DNA from: CAVZRC01 sp963777695
Lineage (GTDB): Bacteria > Planctomycetota > Planctomycetia > Isosphaerales > Isosphaeraceae
Reading direction: 5' to 3'
Assembly: GCA_963777695.1 (NCBI GenBank)
Contig: CAVZRC010000005.1
Span: 558,001 to 622,000, forward strand
DNA: 64,000 nt
Shown: piece by piece, positions 20,201-32,448 of the stretch
How positions within the stretch are numbered: the first letter of the stretch is position 1
Layout: each line of letters opens with the position of its first letter
Notes under the pieces: model-generated
What the model saw: only the letters and a program-made list of their open reading frames with translations
Told to the model about the DNA's origin: nothing
Database searches by the model: none
Position numbers and translations under genes: made by a program

Positions 20201-23200
20201 GATCTCCCTCTCGGAGGCCATGGACCCGACGATGCCTGATACCCAGACACGACATCATGCCGAGAACCATCGAACGATGAACCAGCCGGAACGAATCCCC
20301 TCGCATCATTCGAACGGCCATGCCTCAACCCACGCCTTGCTCCCTCCCCAGGCCGTCGAGGAGCCCGAACCGCGGCACCGCGTCCGACCGCAGTCGCAGG
20401 ACCTCGGGGCGCCGACCGACCTGGCGTTCGCCTTCCATGCCGCCCAGGAGAACCTCTCGGCCTTGCAACGGCTGGCCGAACAGACGGCCGACCTGCATCG
20501 CCAGTTCCTCGAAGGCCAGGAGAAGACGCAGCAGACCTTCCTCAAGCTACTCGAGCGTCAGCAGCATCTGTCACACGCGATGACCGATCCGGCCCAGGCG
20601 CATCGAATCCCTGCTCCCGCGGCGAGCCCGAAGAGGGAACTTCCGGAATTGCCGGGAGCGGGAGTCCAGGCGATCGAGACGCCCGCACCAAAAGCGGAGC
20701 GGAAGGACCCGAGCTCGGCACCAGGATTCGAGGATTTCGCAACACTTTCAGTCCAATCTCCTCCAACTCAGGGCGAAACGCCCGCGATGCCCGATCATCC
20801 GGTTACCATGGCCCTGATCGAGGTCGTCGCGGAGAAGACGGGATATCCCGCCGAGGTGCTCGATCTCGACATGCAGCTCGACGCCGATCTCGGGATCGAC
20901 TCGATCAAGAGGGTCGAGATCCTCTCGGCCCTCCAGGAGCGATATCCCGACCTGCCCTCACTCCCACCCGAACAGCTCGGCTCCTTCCGGACCCTCCGCG
21001 CGATCGCGGAGATCATCGGGCGGGGACGGGAGATCACCTCGGTCGATCGGTTCTCCGTGATATCGGATCGCCTGAAGGCGGAACCCCAGTCTACCGATCC
21101 GTCCGCCCTCGATGGAGTGCCACCATCAGCCGGGATGCGGGAGCGGTCGGCGGACCGGCTCAAGCCGGAACTCCAACCTCAGAATCCTCCGGGATCTCTG
21201 GAGCACGCCCAGGTCTTACTGGAAACGGTCGCGGAGAAGACGGGCTACCCGACCGAGATGCTCGATCTCGACATGCGGCTCGACGCCGACCTGGGGATCG
21301 ACTCGATTAAACGGGTGGAGATCCTCTCGGCTCTGCAGGAGCGATTTCCGGCGCCTCCCGCCGACGGGTCCCGAACGGATCGGTACCCTCGGGACCTTGC
21401 GCGATATCGTCTCCCTACTGGGTGAAGCCTGCGAGCCGCAGCCGGCTTCCGTCCTTGCAGATCGGATCACGGCCGAGATCGTGCCGCCCAGGGGCGCAAC
21501 CGCGCGTCGCCGATGAAACCGTCGCGAGGGTCTTGCTGGAGTCCGTCTCGGAAAAGACCGGGTATCCCGTCGAGATGCTCGAGCTCGATATGCGGCTCGA
21601 TAGCGACCTCGGTATCGACTCGATCAAGCGGGTCGAGATCTTCTCGGCCGTGCAGGAACGGCTGCCCGAGACCCCGGCGATCGGCCCGGATCAGACGGCC
21701 ACACTCCAGACGCTCCGCCAGATCGTCGAGTTCCTCTCGTCCCCCCCTGCCCCGAGCCCGATCCCGAGCCGCCAAAGCCCCTTCCCCTGGCTGGCGAGCT
21801 GGCCAGTAAGAATGGCAAGGCGGCCCACCCGGACGGACATCATGGGAGCGCCCGACCCTCTCGCAACGGCGATGGAAACTCGAACGGTCAGGCCGTACAC
21901 CTCCTCCGCCTGGAACCGAGGGCCCTGCCGATGTCGAGCACGGAGCGTCGCCCGACTGTACGCCTTCCGGTTGGGGGCACGATCTGGATCACCGATGACG
22001 GCTCGGCACTGGCCGAGGCCGTCCGGTCGCTCCTGGTCAACCGGGGCTATCGTGCTCGGGTGATTCCGGCCGGATCCGTCGATCTGCCGGCGGCCGATCA
22101 AGGGCCCTGTGGTCTGATCGTGCTGGCGCCCCGAGGCCCGATCGATGAACGCTTCGTCGCGGGTGCGTTCCGGACAATCCGGGGCGCCGGGCCTGCCCTG
22201 CTGCGCGCGGCCCAGCTCGGTGGTGCCTCGATCCTGACGGTTGCACGGCTGGATGGCACTTTCGGTTCGGACGGTCTCGCAGGAGAGATCGACCCGACCT
22301 CGGGATCGCTCGCCGGTCTGGTCAAGACGGCCGGCCAGGAATGGCCGGGGGTCCATTGCAAGGCCGTCGACCTGGATGCGGCCTTCGAGCCGTCGGCACA
22401 GGCCGCGGCCTTGATCGTGGAGGAGTTGCTGACGAGCGGCCCTCTGGAAGTTGGGCTGCGAGTGGCCGGTCGTTCGGCGATCGAGCTGGGCCCCGTCCGA
22501 TCGCACGAGGCCACGAACGGGCGAAAGACTCGCCTCGGACGCGGAGACCTCGTGGTGATCACCGGCGGCGCGAGGGGAATCACCGCCGAGGTGGCCGTCG
22601 AGCTGGCTGGCGCGTTCCAGCCTCGGCTGCTCCTGCTCGGTCGAAGTCCCGAACCCGACGCGAAGGAGGATGAGCCGTTCGCCGACTGTCGGGACGAATC
22701 CGAGTTGAGACGGGCCCTGCTGACGCGGTCGGATCGCGTACGGTCGCCGCAGGCCGTCGGAGAGCAGGCTCGCCAGATCATGGCCCGACGCGAAGTGCGC
22801 CGCACCCTGGATCGGATCGTCGCGGCCGGCTCGCCGGTCGTCTATCGTTCCGTCGATGTGCGGGACCGAGCCGCCGTGCGTCGGACGATCGCATGGGCAC
22901 GCGGCGAGTTCGGCCCGGTCCGCGGGTTGATCCACGGCGCGGGCGTCCTGGCAGACCGCAGGATCGTCGATCAGACCGACGCGCAATTCGACCTGGTCTA
23001 CGCGACCAAGGTCGAGGGCCTGCACCACCTCGTCGACGCGGTCGACGCGGAATTGCTCGAGGCCCTCGTACTCTTCTCGTCCTCGACGGCGCGATTCGGC
23101 CGATCCGGCCAGGTCGCCTACGCCGCCGCCAACGAGTATCTCAACAAGTGGGCCCAGCAGGCCGCCGTCCGGATGCCGCATTGTCGCGTCGTCTCCTTCA

Positions 23201-24309
23201 ACTGGGGACCGTGGGCGGGAGGGATGGTCACCGATGCACTGCGGCCCCTGTTCGAAAAAGAAGGGCTCTCGCTCATTCCTCTCCAGGCCGGCGCGAGGCT
23301 AGTGGTCGATGAGATCCGGGATGCCCGGAGCGGACCGGGGCCGGTCGAGATCGTCGTCATGGCCGAGCAACCGTCGCCATCGCCATCGATTCCGGAGCCA
23401 TCATCGAGTTCCGTGGCGACGCCGGTCGCGCCGGGAGCGAATCCCGCTTTTCGACGCGCCGTGGACTTGAAGGCCCTGTCGATCCTCGCCGACCACGTGA
23501 TCGACGGGCATGCCGTGTTGCCGATGGCGATGATCCTCGAATGGGTCGCCGAGGCGGCGCTCCAGCGTAATCCGGGCCTCGTCGTCCGCGGGATCGACGA
23601 CCTCCGCCTGTTCAAGGGCGTGATCCTGAACGGATGCCATCCGGCGACGATCGACGTGATCGTCGGCAAGGGCGTGCGGAGGGGCACGGAGTTCATCGTA
23701 CCGGTCGAGCTGCGAGGGATGCTGACCAATGGCCGGGAAGTCATCCATGCGAAAGCCGAGGTGGTCCTCGGCGACCGGCATGCGTCGGGGACACGCCGGT
23801 TGATCGATCGGTCGATGTCGCCTTTTCCCCGATCGCGGGACGTGATCTACCGGGACGTCCTGTTCCACGGTCCGGCTCTCCAGGGGATCGAGGAGATCGA
23901 GGGTTGCGACGATCGAGGGATCGCCGGCCTGGCCTCGACGTCGCCGCCGCCGGCGGACTGGGTGGAGCGGCCGTTGCGATCGCGATGGCTGACCGATCCC
24001 CTGGCCATCGATTGCGCCTTCCAGCTCCTCGTCCTCTGGTGCCGGGAAAACCTCGGGGCCAACTCGCTGCCGACGGCCGTGGGTCGCTACCGACAATTCC
24101 GCGCCGGGTTCGGTGACGGGAGCGTGCGCATCCTGGCGGACGTCCGGCAGTCGAGCGACATGAGGGCAGTCGCCGACATCGAAATCGTCGACGCCCAGGG
24201 CGAGCTCGTCGCCCAGCTCGACTCGTATGAATGCGTCGTCGACATCAAGCTCAACAAGGCGTTCCATCTCAACCGATTGATCGCCCTTTCCTCCGTCGGA
24301 GCGGGTTGA
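17281..24309 (+). CDS. pfaA: PfaA/Pfa2-type iterative megasynthase: KS-AT-ACP-ACP-ACP-KR-DH, interrupted by several small frame changes
   Basis: The start is taken as TTG 17281 (AGGGCAGAG upstream); no ATG fits ahead of VPVAIIGMG. Domains in order: ketosynthase, about 17.3-18.7 kb, with Cys211 (DAACASS), His346 (EAHGTGT) and His386 (VGHTKAAAG); acyltransferase, about 19.0-20.0 kb, with GQGSQ and catalytic GHSFGE; a Pro/Ala linker carrying a strongly helical segment (20.42-20.59 kb); three acyl carrier domains, each with LGIDSIKR, phosphopantetheine serines at 20901, 21303 and 21620; ketoreductase, 22.5-23.3 kb (GGARGI, SSSTARFG, AYAAANEYL); and a PS-DH hot-dog domain to the end (HVIDGHAVLPMA). 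Frame changes fall near 18,960, 21,365, 21,500 and 21,800; corrected length is about 2,340 residues. This is the PfaA architecture of PUFA synthases; the ACPs need a phosphopantetheinyl transferase not encoded in the window. Confidence 0.93.
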
Positions 24310-24312
24310 CCG

Positions 24313-27300
24313 ATGCGGGGCGACTCCACGACGGAACCGGACGATGAGATCGCGATCGTGGGCATCGGGGGCTACTTCGCGGCCTCGGATTCCCCGGACG
24401 CACTCTGGTCGATCGTCCTCGACGGGACCGACGCGACGAGCGACGTCCCCCCCGGCCGATGGCTGATCGACGCCGACGAGGCGCTCGATCGGCGGATCGC
24501 CCTGGCCGATCACGTCTATACGACCCGCGGCGGATTCGTGGACGGTCCCCGCTTCGACCCGGCCGAAACCGGCCTGGATCGAGGGATGCTCGACCGGCTG
24601 GACCCGGTCTTCCACCTGGCGCTCGCCTCGGCGAATCAGGCGTGGCGCGACGCTCGAACGGATCGTGTCGATCGACGCCGCACCGGCGTCGTATTCGGCA
24701 ACATCGTGCTGCCCACGGAGACGGCCTCGGCCCTCTCGCGTGCCGTCCTGGGTGAAGGGTTTGAAGAGCGACTGGGCATCCCCGCGGCGGCTCGTGAGTC
24801 GGTCGAGCCGTTGAACGCATTCCCGGCCGGCCTGCCCGCGGCCATGGTTGCGTCTGCCCTCGGCCTGGGAGGCGTCGCCTTCACGCTCGACGCCGCCTGC
24901 GGATCGTCGCTCTATGCCCTCAAGCTGGCGGTCAACGAGCTGAGATCCGGGCGAGCCGATGCCATGATCGGTGGCGGGGCTTCGCGGCCGGACGCCCTCT
25001 ATACCCAGATGGGGTTCTCGCAGCTCCGGGCGCTCTCGCCCCGCGGCCGGGCGGCTCCGCTCGACCATCGCGGCGACGGGCTGATCGTCGGCGAAGGGGC
25101 CGGGATGTTCGTCCTGAAGCGACTGGCCGATGCCTTGAGCCACGGGGACCACATCTATGGGATCGTGGCCGGGATCGGCCTCTCGAACGACGTCCATGGC
25201 GACCTGCTCGCTCCCGATTCCGAGGGGCAGCTCCGCGCCATGCGGGCGGCCTACGAGCAGGCGGGGTGGAGCCCCGGCGATGTGGACCTGGTCGAGTGCC
25301 ACGCCACGGGGACCCCTCGCGGCGACGCCGTCGAGGTCCAGAGCCTGAAGGCCCTCTGGGGCGAGGCCGGCTGGAAGCCCGGCCAGTGTGTCATCGGGTC
25401 GATCAAGGGCAACATCGGACATACGCTCACGGCGGCGGGCGCGGCGGGGTTGATCAAGGTCCTCATGGCCCTCAAGCACAACGTCCTCCCGCCGACGGCG
25501 AACCACGAACGGCCCGCGTCCGCCCTGGGATTGGAGCCGAGCCCGTTCCGCATCCTGACCCGTCCCGAGCCCTGGCCGTCACGAGGCCCCGGCCGACCCC
25601 GCCGGGCGGCCATCAGCGGCTTCGGCTTCGGGGGCGTCAATGCCCATCTCTTGATCGAGGAGTTTCCGGGGGCGGCGGCTGGCGCGCGGCGGGTGACGGG
25701 CAAAGACCGTCGGCCGATCCCACATGCGGACGAATCCCGGGCAAACCGAGAGACTGAGCGGTGCGTCGCCCATTGCCATCATTGGCATTTCAATGCAGCT
25801 TGGGCCGGCGCAGGGTGAGGAGGCTCTCCGGCAGCTCGTCGCCGATTCGACATGGCGAGGTGAGGAGGCGTCTCGGTGCGATCGCCTCGAATTCCTCGAG
25901 TTCCCGGTTCGACCAGTTCCGGATCCCGCCCCGGGAGCTGGGCGAGATGCTGCCCCAGCAGTCGCTGATGCTACGCGTCGCGGCGGAGTCGATCCAGGAC
26001 GCCGCGTGGGACCCGAGACTCGCCCTCCGGACGGGCGTGCTGGTCGGCATCGGGCTGGACCTGAACACCACCAATTATCACCTGCGATGGTCGCTGGCCG
26101 ATCGGGCCCACGCGTGGAACCGCGAACTGCGGCTCGGCCTGTCCGGAGAAGCCCTCAGGCGATGGGTCGCGGAGCTGCGCGAGGCGGCCGGGCCGGCCCT
26201 GTCGGCCAACCGGACGATGGGGTCCTTGGGCGGACTCGTGGCCAGCCGGATCGCCCGCGAGTTTCGGATCGGCGGTCCCTCCTTCACCGTCTCGTGCGAC
26301 GAGAACTCGGGGATCCAGGCGATGGAGATCGCCGTCGAATGGCTTCGACGCGGCGAGCTCGACGCGGCGATCGTGGGGGCGGTCGACCTCGCGGGCGATC
26401 CTCGAGTCGTCCTGGCCCACCGGCAACTCCGACGCGAATCCTCGGAGGCGACGAGTGACGTGGCCTCCGACGCGGCCGTTTCCGTGGTCCTGAAGCGACT
26501 CGATGACGCGCAACGCGACGGCGATCGGGTCTATGCGATCATCCGGGACTTCGTCGCGACAACGGCCCCATCCGTCGGATTGGTCGGATACCAGGGCGGC
26601 CAATGCGTCCGGGGCGGTTGTAGGATGCTCTGCGAGCACCGAACCGGCGACGATCCCGAGGCCGAACTCGTGCTCGCGGAGCCCCCGATGGGCCTGGCCG
26701 GGGCCGCGGCGGGACTGGCCGCCGCGGTCCGGTCGGCTCTCTGTCTCCATCACCGGATCTTGCCTCCGGCCCGCGCCGAGGGCCGACCGACAGCCGCGCA
26801 GTTCTGGCTCAGGAACCGCGCCGAAGGCCCGCGCCGGTCGGATGTCCATGTCACCAGCCTGGGCGGTCAATGTCTCCAACTCGCACTCGAAGAGCTTCCG
26901 AACCCGGAGATCACGACGGCTTCCTCCGCATGGTCGCGACCGATGGGCCAGCGACGCATTGGCCTCTTCGCGATCGAGGCCGACGACGACCCGGGACTCT
27001 CCGATCGGATCGCCGAACTCTCGGCGATGGTCCGGGCGTTTCCCTCCGAGCCCATCGATTCCCTGGCCCGACGATGGTGGCGTCGGCATCCGAACGATCC
27101 GGGTCGCCGCCGCGGCCTGGCGATCGTCGCCGAGGGCGCCGCGTCGCTCACGTCGCTCATCGAGGTTCTGAGAGAGCGAACCACGCGGCCGGTCGACGAT
27201 CGTACTCCGAAGAGCGGAGGAACGATCCACCTGCCGCGGCGCGACGCGGCTCGGATTCCCGGTCGGCTGGCCTTCGTCTATCCCGGCCTGGGCAATTACT

Positions 27301-30300
27301 TCGAGGGGATGGGCCGCGAGCTCTCCGCGCTCTGGCCGGATGTCCTGCGGCGACAGGACGCGGAAAGCAACTATCTCCGCGACCAGTTCTTGCCGGAGGT
27401 CTGGTGGAACGGCCCCCTGCCGAAGCGGTTTGCCGATCACCGCGTCCCGATCCTCGGTCAGGTCAGCGTCGGCGGTCTGGTCACCGACGTGCTGCGTGGC
27501 CTGGGCCTGAGACCCGACGCCGCGATCGGCTACAGCCTGGGCGAGTCGGCGGCCCTCGTCGCCCTTCGGGCATGGGTCGACCGCGACGCGATGCTCGCCC
27601 GACTGCGTTCCTCCTCGCTCTTCGAGACGGACCTCGCCGGACCCTGCTATACCGCCCGAAAGGTCTGGGGAATCCCGCCCGATCAGCCGGTCGACTGGGT
27701 CGCGGGCATCGTCCCGCGTTCGGCGGACGACGTCCGCGGGGCCATCGCCGAGGCCGAGACCGATCGCGTCTACATCCTGATCAAGAACACGCCCGAGGAG
27801 ACGGTCGTCGGTGGATTCCGTCCGGCGGTCGCCGGGGTCGTGCAGGCGCTCCGATCCGCATTCGTCGAGCTGCCGACGGTCAGCACCGTCCACTGCGAGA
27901 TCGGCCGGTCCGTCGAGGCGAGATACCGCGACCTGCACGATCTCGAGACCATTGCGCCGCCGGGCATCACGTTCTACAGCGGAGTCCGGGGCTGCGCGTA
28001 CGCGGTCAACCGCGAATCGGCCGCCGAAGCGATCACGGCTCAGGCGACCGGGGTCATCGACTACCCCGCCCTGATCGAACGTGCCTATGCCGACGGCGTC
28101 GGCGTCTTCGTCGAGGTCGGCCCGGGGAGCTCGTGCACCCGCCTGATCGGCCGCATCCTGGCCGATTCACCCCACCTGGCTGTCTCGGCATGCCGGCCGG
28201 ATCGCGATGCCCTGGGCGCCGTCCTGGAGGTCCTGGGCGATTGCATCGCCAACCGCATCCCGATCGACCTGCGCAGCCTTTACGGGACCCCGTCGGATCG
28301 CGATTCGGAGCCAGGCGACGGCTCGAAGGCCGACGGCCCGGCCCGGCGTCACACCGTCCGGGTCGAGGTCGGGCCCAGGATGATCGAGACACCATCCCTA
28401 CCCATCCCATCAAAACATCTTGCCTTTCCAACGGTTTCGACCATGCAACAGGAACTCGATCCGATCTCGCGCGTGCCATCCACCTCGACGCCGGACCGTC
28501 CCCTGCCGGCGATCGCGGCGCAGGCCGTGGGACACCGGATGGCCCTCGACGAACGGCCGGGTTGGGCCGAGGACGGTCCCCGATCCACAGGACCCCGGCC
28601 GCTGGCCCGCTCGCTCCACGATGCGGAACTGGCCCGAGTGGAAGCCCACCGCGCGTTCTTGCGGGTGGCCGACGGCACGACCGCGTTGATGGGCAAGCAG
28701 CTCGCCTTGCAGCTCGACCTCATCGAGGGGTGGAAGTCCTCCGGTACGAACATATTTTCCCCGCCTGATGACCCGGTCGCGACCGAACCGCGGGATGCCG
28801 AACACGAGGCGGGATCGACCGACCGCGTCCTGTTCGACCGTCTGCAATGCTTTGAGCTCGCCGTGGGATCGGTGGCCGCGGTCTTCGGCCCGGAGTTCGC
28901 GGAGGTCAACCTGTTCCCGACGAGGGTGCGCCTGCCCGACGAGCCGTTGATGCTCGTCGACCGGATCCTGAGCATCGCGGGCAAGCCGCGGTCGTTGCAA
29001 GAGGGGCGGATCGTCACCGAGCATGTGGTCCGTCCCGGCGCGTGGTATCTCGATAGCGAGCGGGTCGCACCCTGCGTCGCGATCGAGGCCGGTCAGGCCG
29101 ACCTGGTCCTCTCGGGCTACCTGGGCGTCAACTTCGAGACCCGGGGCCTGGCGATGTATCGGTTGCTTGACGCGACCGTGACGTTCCACCGCGGGCTGCC
29201 CGGGGTCGGCGAGGTGATCCGCTACGACATCCGCATCAACCGGTTCTTCCGCCAGGGGAAGACGATCCTCTTCCGGTTCGAGTACGACGCGACCGTGGCG
29301 GGCGAGCCCGTCCTGACCATGCGCGACGGCTGCGCGGGATTCTTCACGCACGAGGATCTGGCCGCCGGCAAGGGGATCGTCACCGGTGGCCTCGCGTTGC
29401 CCTCGAAGCTGGATACGCGGTCCGGCGACGATCGTGAGCTGATCCCATTGACGCCGACGACGCTCGATGCGCGACAGGTCGAGGCGCTCCGAACTGGGGA
29501 CCTGGCCCGCGCCTTCGGCGCGCCGTTCGACCGGATGCCGATCGCGGATACGATCGCGCTGCCGGGCGGGCTGATGACGCTGATCCAACGCGTGTCAACG
29601 CTCGACCCGTCGGGCGGCCCCTCCGGGCTGGGGATGATCCGCGCCGAGGCCGAGATCCACGCCGGTGATTGGTTCATGGTCTGCCACTTCGTGGACGACC
29701 GCGTCATGCCCGGGACGTTGATGTACGAGTGCTGTCTCCAGGCGCTTCGTATCCTGATGATGCGGATGGGCTGGCTGGGTCGCAGCGGCATGGTGGCCTT
29801 CGAGCCGGTGCCCGGGATCGCCAACCGGCTCAAGTGCCGGGGCCAGATCGTCGAATCGACGCGGCGGGTGACGTATGAGGTCACGATCAAGGAGCGTGGA
29901 TATCGGCCGGAGCCGTACTGCATCGCCGACGCGCTGATCTACGCCGATGACAGACCGATCGTCGCCTTCGGCGGCATCTCGCTCCGGTTGACCGGCACGA
30001 ACCGGGAGGAGCTGGAACAACTCTGGAGCGGAGTCGCGAGTCGTGAGACTTCTCGATCGCCCGACCATGGGACGAGTCGTGCGCGGGAGCCGGTGCCAGG
30101 CCAACCCACAGGCCACCCTTACGAAGGGGGGGCCGGGGAGGATTCGCCGGCCATGACCGAGACGGTCTCGAATCGCCCCGTCCTCTTCACTCACGACCGG
30201 ATCCTGGCCCTGGCGATTGGCAAGCCCTCGGAGGCGTTCGGCGAGCGCTACCGCCCATTCGACGACGGGCGATTCCTGGCCCGGCTCCCCGGCCCGCCGT

Positions 30301-31256
30301 TCCAATTCCTCGATCGGGTCACTCGTAGCGACGCGGAACCCTGGGTCATGACCTCGGGGGGTACGGTCGAGTCCGAGTACGACATCGCCCCCGACGCCTG
30401 GTACTTCGAGGCGGATCGACAGGACCAGATGCCTTTCGCGGTCCTCGCGGAGGTCGCCTTGCAGACGTGCGGCTGGCTGGCCACTTACATGGGATCGGCC
30501 CTGACCAGCGACGACGAATTGCGGTTTCGCAACCTCGGCGGTCGCGCATGCCAGCACCGTCAGGTCACGCGCCGAACCGGTACGCTGACGACCCGCGTCA
30601 AGGTCGCCAAGATTGCCAGCGCCGCGGGGATGATCCTCCAGCATTATGAGTTCTCGGTCCATTCCCGCGAGGGACTGGTCTATGACGGCACGACCGAATT
30701 CGGCTACTTCCAGCCCGCCAGCCTGGCCCAGCAGGTCGGCATCCGTGATGCCGCCCCCTACCTGATCGGCGACGAGGAACGGCCCCGGGCCCGATCCTTC
30801 GCCGTCCCCGACGTCTCGCCGTTCCCCGATCCGCGATGGCGGATGATCTCGCGGGTCGACGAGCTGGTGCTCGACGGCGGTCCGCATGGACTGGGAGTCG
30901 TGCGCGGGAGCACGGAGGTGGACCCCTCGGCCTGGTTCTTCAAGGCCCATTTCTTCCAGGACCCGGTCTGGCCGGGATCGCTGGGGCTGGAATCCTTCCT
31001 GCAATTGCTCAAAATCATGGCCGCGAGCCGATGGGAGGTGAACCCCACATCGGCTTTCGAGACGCCGACGATCGGCCAGGCTCACCGATGGACCTATCGT
31101 GGCCAGATCCTCCCACACAACCATCGCGTCTCGGTTCAAGCCGAGATCAAGGCCCTGGACGATCATCGACGCTGGCTCCTGGCCGACGGTCACCTCGAGG
31201 TCGATGGCCGTATTATCTACCAGATGCATGACTTCTCGATCCGACTGGCCGACTGA
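24313..31256 (+). CDS. pfaC: PfaC/Pfa3-type megasynthase: KS-CLF-AT-[hot-dog DH pair]x2, frameshifted near 25.7 and 25.9 kb
   Basis: It starts 3 bp after the pfaA stop. Domain 1 is an active ketosynthase (Cys196 in DAACGSS, ECHATGTP, IGHTLTAAG). Domain 2 is a chain-length-factor-like ketosynthase in which the active cysteine is replaced by Glu (SCDENSG, codon 26301). Domain 3 is an acyltransferase with GYSLGES (Ser at 27534). A helical spacer follows. Then come two FabA-like double hot-dogs, each with one degenerate and one intact half: intact His motifs are CHFVDDRVMPG (His at 29685) and AHFFQDPVWPG (His at 30948). Corrected length is about 2,314 residues. It fuses the jobs of PfaB (AT) and PfaC (KS-CLF-DH-DH), as myxobacterial Pfa3 does, but ends after the last DH with no acylglycerol-phosphate acyltransferase domain. 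The frame changes near 25,710 and 25,900 split domain 1 from domain 2. Confidence 0.92.
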
Positions 31257-31288
31257 GAGTCTGCCCCCAAGGGTCGGATCGGACCGGT

Positions 31289-31346
31289 GTAGGGTGGGTG
31301 AAACCCACCGCGAGGGCCCCCCATCGGTGGGTTTCACCCACCCTAC
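31289..31346. repeat. GTAGGGTGGGTGAAACCCACC palindromic repeat, copy 2
   Basis: A perfect-arm inverted repeat lies between the pfaC stop and oleA: GTAGGGTGGGTGAAACCCACCG at the left and CGGTGGGTTTCACCCACCCTAC at the right, with a 14-bp spacer. It can fold into a very stable stem in mRNA and could separate expression of the synthase genes from the ole genes, or it may simply be an inserted repeat. Confidence 0.85.
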
Positions 31347-31370
31347 GAGAGAACAGGTTCGAGCTCGTCC

Positions 31371-32423
31371 ATGAAATATTCGAAGGTTTACATCGATGCG
31401 ATCGGCTACGAGATCGCCCCGGTCGTGGTCTCTTCGCGCGAGCTCGAGCGCCGGCTGAAGGACTTGTACTCGGCGCTCCACCTGAGCGAAGGCCAGCTCG
31501 AGGCCCTGACGGGGATCGTCGAGCGTCGATGGTGGGAGGAAGGCCATCGGCTCTCGGATGGGGCAATCGCGGCGGCCCGGCGCGCGCTGGAGGTTTCGAG
31601 CGTCCGCGCCGACGAGCTGGACGCCCTCATCTACGGCGCGGTCTGCCACGAGTATTTCGAGCCGGCGATGGCGTGCCGGGTGGGCTCGGAGATCGGAGTC
31701 GGCCCCGAGGCGGCGGTGTACGACGTCAGCAATGCCTGCCTGGGTGTGCTCAACGGCATGGTCAACATCGCCAACCGGATCGAACTCGGCCAGATCCGCG
31801 CCGGGATGGTCGTCGCCTGCGAGTCGTCGCGCGAGATCAACGAGATCGTGATCGAACAGATGCTCGAGAACCGGAGCATGGATTTCTTCAAGCTCTCACT
31901 GGCCACGCTGACCGGCGGGTCGGGGGCCGTCGCCGTGCTCTTGACCGACGGCTCGTTCTCCACGCCCCGAGGGCGAAAGCTCCTGGGAGGCGTCTGCCGC
32001 ACCGCCCCCCAGTTTCACGAACTGTGTCGGTGGGGCATCGAACCGGCTCATCCCGGCGCATCCCATGACTTCCACCATTACACCGCGACCGATTCGGCGT
32101 CGGTCCTGGCAAACGGTGTCGAACTGGGGCTGCAAACCTGGCGTGCCATGCTGCGACAGCTCGAATGGTCGGGAGATCACGTCGATAAGGTCATCTGCCA
32201 TCAGGTCGGCTCGTCGCATCGCGATTCGCTCTTGAGAACGTTGGGTGTCGCCGACTCGAGGGATTTTTCGACTTACCGCTATCTGGGGAACATGGGGACG
32301 GTCTCGCTGCCGTTAACCGCCGGACTGGCCGAGGAACGCGCCTTCCTAGAGGCGGGCGACCGGGTCGCTTTCCTCGGAATCGGCAGCGGATTGAACTGCT
32401 TGATGCTAGGGTTGGAATGGTAG
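31371..32423 (+). CDS. oleA: OleA, 3-oxoacyl-ACP synthase III-like head-to-head acyl condensing enzyme
   Basis: 350 residues of the thiolase superfamily. The catalytic set of OleA is visible: Cys123 in SNACLGVLNG, His277 in ICHQVGSSH, Asn307 in LGNMGTVS. CHEYFEPA precedes the active-site loop, and its Glu corresponds in pattern to the glutamate that OleA contributes to the partner active site and that distinguishes OleA from FabH. OleA performs a non-decarboxylative Claisen condensation of two fatty acyl-CoAs to a beta-keto acid. The next three genes supply the rest of the olefin pathway in the order A-B-C-D. Directly upstream are the PUFA-synthase-like genes, which could provide the acyl chains. 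Confidence 0.93.
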   Translation: MKYSKVYIDAIGYEIAPVVVSSRELERRLKDLYSALHLSEGQLEALTGIVERRWWEEGHRLSDGAIAAARRALEVSSVRADELDALIYGAVCHEYFEPAMACRVGSEIGVGPEAAVYDVSNACLGVLNGMVNIANRIELGQIRAGMVVACESSREINEIVIEQMLENRSMDFFKLSLATLTGGSGAVAVLLTDGSFSTPRGRKLLGGVCRTAPQFHELCRWGIEPAHPGASHDFHHYTATDSASVLANGVELGLQTWRAMLRQLEWSGDHVDKVICHQVGSSHRDSLLRTLGVADSRDFSTYRYLGNMGTVSLPLTAGLAEERAFLEAGDRVAFLGIGSGLNCLMLGLEW

Positions 32424-32448
32424 ACACCCCAGCGGAGCGATTGCGACG

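Noticed and set aside
18950..21930. Programmed ribosomal frameshifting in the PUFA-synthase gene
   Set aside because: No slippery heptamer with a downstream pseudoknot is evident, and the same kind of frame change occurs in rpoB, nusG and others, so sequencing error is simpler.
23401..25506. 701-codon minus-strand frame crossing the pfaA-pfaC junction
   Set aside because: It spans two well-supported genes on the other strand and shows only the compositional bias of a shadow frame.
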